NCBI GenBank assembly: GCA_903916205.1
Contig: CAIWVX010000004.1
Span: forward strand, 1-7,310
Reading direction: 5' to 3'
Length of the DNA: 7,310 nt
From: an uncultured beta proteobacterium
GTDB taxonomy: Bacteria > Pseudomonadota > Gammaproteobacteria > Burkholderiales > Rhodocyclaceae
The notes under the pieces are model-generated. The model ran no database searches, was not told where the DNA came from, and was given only the letters and a program-made list of their open reading frames with translations. The position numbers and the translations under genes are program-made. Shown here one piece after another: positions 5,090 through 7,310 of the stretch. How positions within the stretch are numbered: position 1 is the first letter of the stretch; every line of letters begins with the position of its first letter.

Positions 5090-5826
5090 GCCGCGAGACC
5101 TCCGAAAGCGTAGGCAAGCTCTACGGCCTAGAGCGGGTGTGCTGGGGACCGAAACCAAAGATGTCCGATGCCGATCTCCTAGCGGCCATCCGTGCCGATC
5201 TGGATGCCTCGCCTTTCACCGCTGAGGGGCACCGCAAGGTTTGGGCGCGCTTGCGCATCCAGCGCGCCATTCGAGTTTCCCATACCCGCGTACTGCGCTT
5301 GATGCGCGAGAATGCATTGTTGTCGCCGCATCGCCGGCCCCAAGGCGATCACAACTTGCATGACGGAACGATTACCACTGATCGTCCGAACGACATGTGG
5401 GGTACCGATGGTATCCGGATCGAAACCGTGGATGAAGGTTGGGTCTGGGTGTTCTCGGCCGTCGATCATTTCGATGCCTGCTGTGTCAGCCTCTATGCCG
5501 TGAAGACCGGGAGCCGCTTCCCGGCCGTGCAGCCGATTGCCCAAGGTCTTCAGACCGAATTCGGCGCCACGGGCGCTGATGTCGGAGGTGGTCTGACGCT
5601 ACGCATGGATCACGGGACGCAATACACGGCCGATGATTTCCTGAATCAGATCAGATTCTGGGGAATCGCTCCGAGTTTCGCCTTTGTGGCCGAACCCCAA
5701 ACCAACAGTGTCGCCGAACGCTTCAACCGTACGCTGAAGGAGCAAGCCATTTATGGGCGCACCTTCCGTAACCTCGAAGAGGTCAGAAAGACGGTCACCG
5801 ATTTCAAAGATCGAAAGGCCGCCTGA
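5086..5826 (+). CDS. IS3-family transposase OrfB, DDE catalytic protein with apparent deletions
   Basis: This is the catalytic, RNase H-fold integrase-type protein (rve), 246 residues. D108 (MWGTDG), D175 (RMDHGTQY) and E211 (VAERFNRTLKE) form the triad with the expected 35 residues between the last two. The HTH_21-type segment EGHRKVWARL (48-57) precedes the core. The open reading frame is intact, but two blocks seem absent compared with relatives I remember. After YGLERVC (13-19) the sequence jumps to WGPKPKMSD, skipping about 20-30 residues. The C-terminus ends DFKDRKAA, where relatives continue through a FxARYN...W...HG segment. Both gaps are in frame. GGAGG eight bases upstream supports the ATG at 5086. 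It may be inactive or act only weakly; the deletions are inferred from memory, not from an alignment. Confidence 0.88.
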   Translation: MSRETSESVGKLYGLERVCWGPKPKMSDADLLAAIRADLDASPFTAEGHRKVWARLRIQRAIRVSHTRVLRLMRENALLSPHRRPQGDHNLHDGTITTDRPNDMWGTDGIRIETVDEGWVWVFSAVDHFDACCVSLYAVKTGSRFPAVQPIAQGLQTEFGATGADVGGGLTLRMDHGTQYTADDFLNQIRFWGIAPSFAFVAEPQTNSVAERFNRTLKEQAIYGRTFRNLEEVRKTVTDFKDRKAA

Positions 5827-5830
5827 GTTG

Positions 5831-5860
5831 CAAAACCGTGTCCAAACAATCCGAGCCGGT
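5831..5860 (-). repeat. Right terminal inverted repeat of the IS3-family element
   Basis: Read inward on the minus strand it begins ACCGGCTCGGATTGTTTGG and matches the left end at 4717-4747. It begins four bases after the orfB stop, so orfB nearly runs into the repeat. TATAAC at 5860-5865 straddles the outer edge and could act as a -10, but no good -35 lies within the repeat. Confidence 0.75.
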
Positions 5861-5895
5861 ATAACGCTTGTTAAACTTCGGCTAAGGATTAACCC

Positions 5896-7110
5896 GTGAG
5901 ACCTGTTTTTGAGCCACAGAAGCCGCCACGCGGTATTGCGCTGCTGCTCGCGGCGCTGGCGGCGCTGGGGCCGTTCTCGATTGACACCTACTTGCCGTCT
6001 TTTCAAGACATGGCGTCCTCGCTGCACGCTAGTCCGCTCGAAGTGCAGCAAACTCTGACGGCTTATCTGGTGTCTTTTGCCATCATGGCCTTGTGGCATG
6101 GCGCATTTTCGGATGCTTTTGGTCGGCGGCCGGTGATTCTTGTCTCGCTAGGATTTTTCGGTTTAGCGTCGGCGGGTTGCGTTTTCGCCACACGAATCGA
6201 ACATCTGTGGATACTGCGGGCGCTCCAAGGCATGTCTGCCGGTGCAGGAATCGTTATTAGTCGTGCCATTGTCCGCGACCTCTTTGACGGGCCATCGGCG
6301 CAGCGACTCATGGCAAACATCACCATGATGTTTGCCATCTCCCCGGCTATCGCCCCGGTAATCGGCGGGCGTCTGCAATTCTGGTTCGGCTGGCGCTCGA
6401 TTTTTGTTTTTATGGTGCTGCTTAGTTTTTCTCTGTGGTTTGCTTGTTGGCGCACGCTACCTGAAACACTCCCTGTCGCACGTCGGCAATCGTTACATGC
6501 CGGCTATCTGGCGCGAACCTATGCCAAGGTATTGACCTCGCCTGTTTTTCTCATGGCCTGCGGGGGACTGGCGTTCAATTTCGCCGGATTTTTTATTTAT
6601 ATCATGTCGGCCCCGGTCTTTCTCTTACGCCATCTTGGCGTTTCCGAAACCGAATTTCTTTGGCTCTTTGGTCCGGGAATGCTTGGCTTAGTGATCGGTT
6701 CTTGGCTATCCGGGCGCTATGCCGGCAAGCTCTCGCTACCCCAAACCATACTACGCGGCTATCTCGTCATGTGTTGCGCGGTAGTGCTCAATTTGGCGAT
6801 CAATTTTATGCTACCGCCAAGTCTACCGTGGAGTGTGCTGCCTATCCCTCTCTACACGCTGGGTATGTCATTAGTTATGCCTAGCCTGACACTACTATCG
6901 CTCGATCCCTTTCCCGATCAGCGCGGTCTTGCTTCGTCCTGTCAGATGTTCCTGCAATCTATTTTTAACGGCGTGATTGCCGGGGTCATTGCTCCCGCCT
7001 TGTGGGGATCAACGCAGACACTGGCCTACGGGATGGGCGGACTGATGTTGCTTGGCGCACTTTCAGCTTGGCTGCATCATCAGTGTTACGAAAAGAAAAC
7101 GGACGATTAA
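5896..7110 (+). CDS. Bcr/CflA-type MFS multidrug efflux transporter
   Basis: This is a 404-residue, 12-helix inner-membrane proton/drug antiporter of the DHA1 (Bcr/CflA) group. Members export drugs such as bicyclomycin and chloramphenicol, and some export sulfonamides or amino acids; the substrate here is unknown. The first helix leads into IDTYLPSF (29-36), the equivalent of the DMYLPA signature. MFS motif A is GAFSDAFGRRP (69-79) between helices 2 and 3. R108 in LRALQGMSAGAG is motif B, and ISPAIAPVIGG (148-158) is the antiporter motif C. WRSIF (166-170) and TLPETL (187-192) are also typical. Six helices lie on each side of a short cytoplasmic loop (about 190-212). The GTG at 5896 has TAAGGA seven bases upstream. 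The IS right end lies 35 bases upstream, so the native promoter is probably displaced. Confidence 0.95.
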   Translation: MRPVFEPQKPPRGIALLLAALAALGPFSIDTYLPSFQDMASSLHASPLEVQQTLTAYLVSFAIMALWHGAFSDAFGRRPVILVSLGFFGLASAGCVFATRIEHLWILRALQGMSAGAGIVISRAIVRDLFDGPSAQRLMANITMMFAISPAIAPVIGGRLQFWFGWRSIFVFMVLLSFSLWFACWRTLPETLPVARRQSLHAGYLARTYAKVLTSPVFLMACGGLAFNFAGFFIYIMSAPVFLLRHLGVSETEFLWLFGPGMLGLVIGSWLSGRYAGKLSLPQTILRGYLVMCCAVVLNLAINFMLPPSLPWSVLPIPLYTLGMSLVMPSLTLLSLDPFPDQRGLASSCQMFLQSIFNGVIAGVIAPALWGSTQTLAYGMGGLMLLGALSAWLHHQCYEKKTDD

Positions 7111-7177
7111 CAGGGCTCGTAACTCGAAAAATAGCCCCGGTGTGCTCAAGACATTCCGGACGACCCAACGAATGAAA

Positions 7178-7231
7178 GGGACTTCTCCGTCCCGAGCGAG
7201 TAGAGCTAAGTCTACACGGCATCGAAGTGCC
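7178..7231. other. Cluster of three tandem small hairpins after the efflux gene
   Basis: Three perfect stems, each with a six-base loop, follow one another: GGGAC/GTCCC (7178-7182, 7189-7193), GTAGA/TCTAC (7200-7204, 7211-7215) and GGCA/TGCC (7218-7221, 7228-7231). None is followed by a T-run on the plus strand, so this is not a plain terminator. It does not fold as a tRNA. It may be a structured RNA or a 3'-end element, or chance. No coding sequence I trust covers 7111-7310. Confidence 0.4.
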
Positions 7232-7310
7232 AAAATGTTGATCCCAAGTTATTCATTAGCAATTCTGAGGTAAGCTTTGCTCTGTGGTTAATATTGAATC
7301 TCTTGGGTAT

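Larger units (their letters stand above)
4717..5860 (+). mobile_element. IS3-family insertion sequence, about 1.14 kb, probably degraded
   Basis: The element contains overlapping orfA and orfB in the IS3 arrangement (orfB in the -1 frame). It is bounded by imperfect inverted repeats at 4717-4747 and 5831-5860. Beyond the outermost ACCGGC the ends read TTGA on the left and TATA when the right end is read inward, so the exact tips may extend a few bases. I tested three- to five-base target duplications at several offsets and found none, which suggests an old insertion or altered ends. The length is below the 1.2-1.5 kb usual for IS3 members, in line with the missing OrfB segments. It lies between the divergent hydratase and efflux genes. 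I cannot assign a subgroup. Confidence 0.85.

Noticed and set aside
5599..6099. A 166-codon minus-strand frame across the IS right end and the start of the efflux gene
   Set aside because: It is a shadow of orfB and the MFS gene, both of which show clear family motifs.
7113..7137. GGGCT/AGCCC pairing just after the efflux stop as a terminator
   Set aside because: The stem is five pairs with a 15-base loop and no following T-run, which is too weak to call.
7178..7250. A tRNA gene in the hairpin cluster
   Set aside because: The stems are sequential rather than nested under an acceptor stem; loops are six bases, with no T-loop signature or CCA end.
7052..7273. A 73-codon plus-strand frame overlapping the end of the efflux gene
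   Set aside because: It has no ribosome binding site, shares DNA with a secure gene for about 60 bases, and its composition (Ser/Arg/Thr-rich) looks like out-of-frame translation.

Overview
The window reads as chromosomal DNA of a proteobacterium, most likely beta- or gammaproteobacterial. The reasons are an E. coli-like SerC, a LiuC-like enoyl-CoA hydratase, DUF1289 zinc-finger-like small proteins, a Bcr/CflA efflux pump, an IS3-family element and moderate GC content. The species cannot be named from the sequence. There is no rRNA, tRNA, CRISPR array or phage module in view.

Layout from left to right. (1) 1-986, minus: serC (serine and pyridoxal phosphate synthesis), cut by the window edge so that about 30 C-terminal residues are missing. 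(2) 1210-1341, plus: a 43-residue, lysine-rich mini-protein, divergent from serC, with a good ribosome binding site and a CTATACT -10 element. (3) 1413-3394, minus: three unrecognised genes in a row: a two-helix membrane protein with a possible PH-like cytoplasmic domain, a 117-residue protein with a GTG start, and a 320-residue mostly helical soluble protein. (4) 3474-4653, minus: an enoyl-CoA hydratase/isomerase gene, then a DUF1289 gene, then a second, shorter DUF1289-like gene joined to it by an ATGA overlap. (5) About 4717-5860: an IS3-family insertion sequence with recognisable imperfect terminal inverted repeats, orfA and orfB. OrfB keeps the DD(35)E catalytic triad but appears to have lost a block near its N-terminus and its C-terminal tail. 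(6) 5896-7110, plus: a 12-helix Bcr/CflA-type MFS drug exporter. (7) 7111-7310: non-coding sequence holding three small hairpins in tandem.

The insertion sequence sits in what was a divergent intergenic region of about 100 bp between the hydratase and the efflux gene. The hydratase keeps an apparent extended -10 promoter next to the left IS end. The efflux gene keeps only about 35 bp of its own leader. The genes from 4653 down to 1413 all point the same way, with short gaps and one ATGA overlap. They may form one or two operons, but nothing in the sequence ties their functions together.

I see no clear new defence or mobile system. The points most worth a second look are the tandem DUF1289-like pair (the second gene is easy to miss), the unrecognised three-gene cluster with its membrane protein, the compact transposase with an intact active site, the self-complementary left IS end, and the hairpin triplet after the efflux gene.
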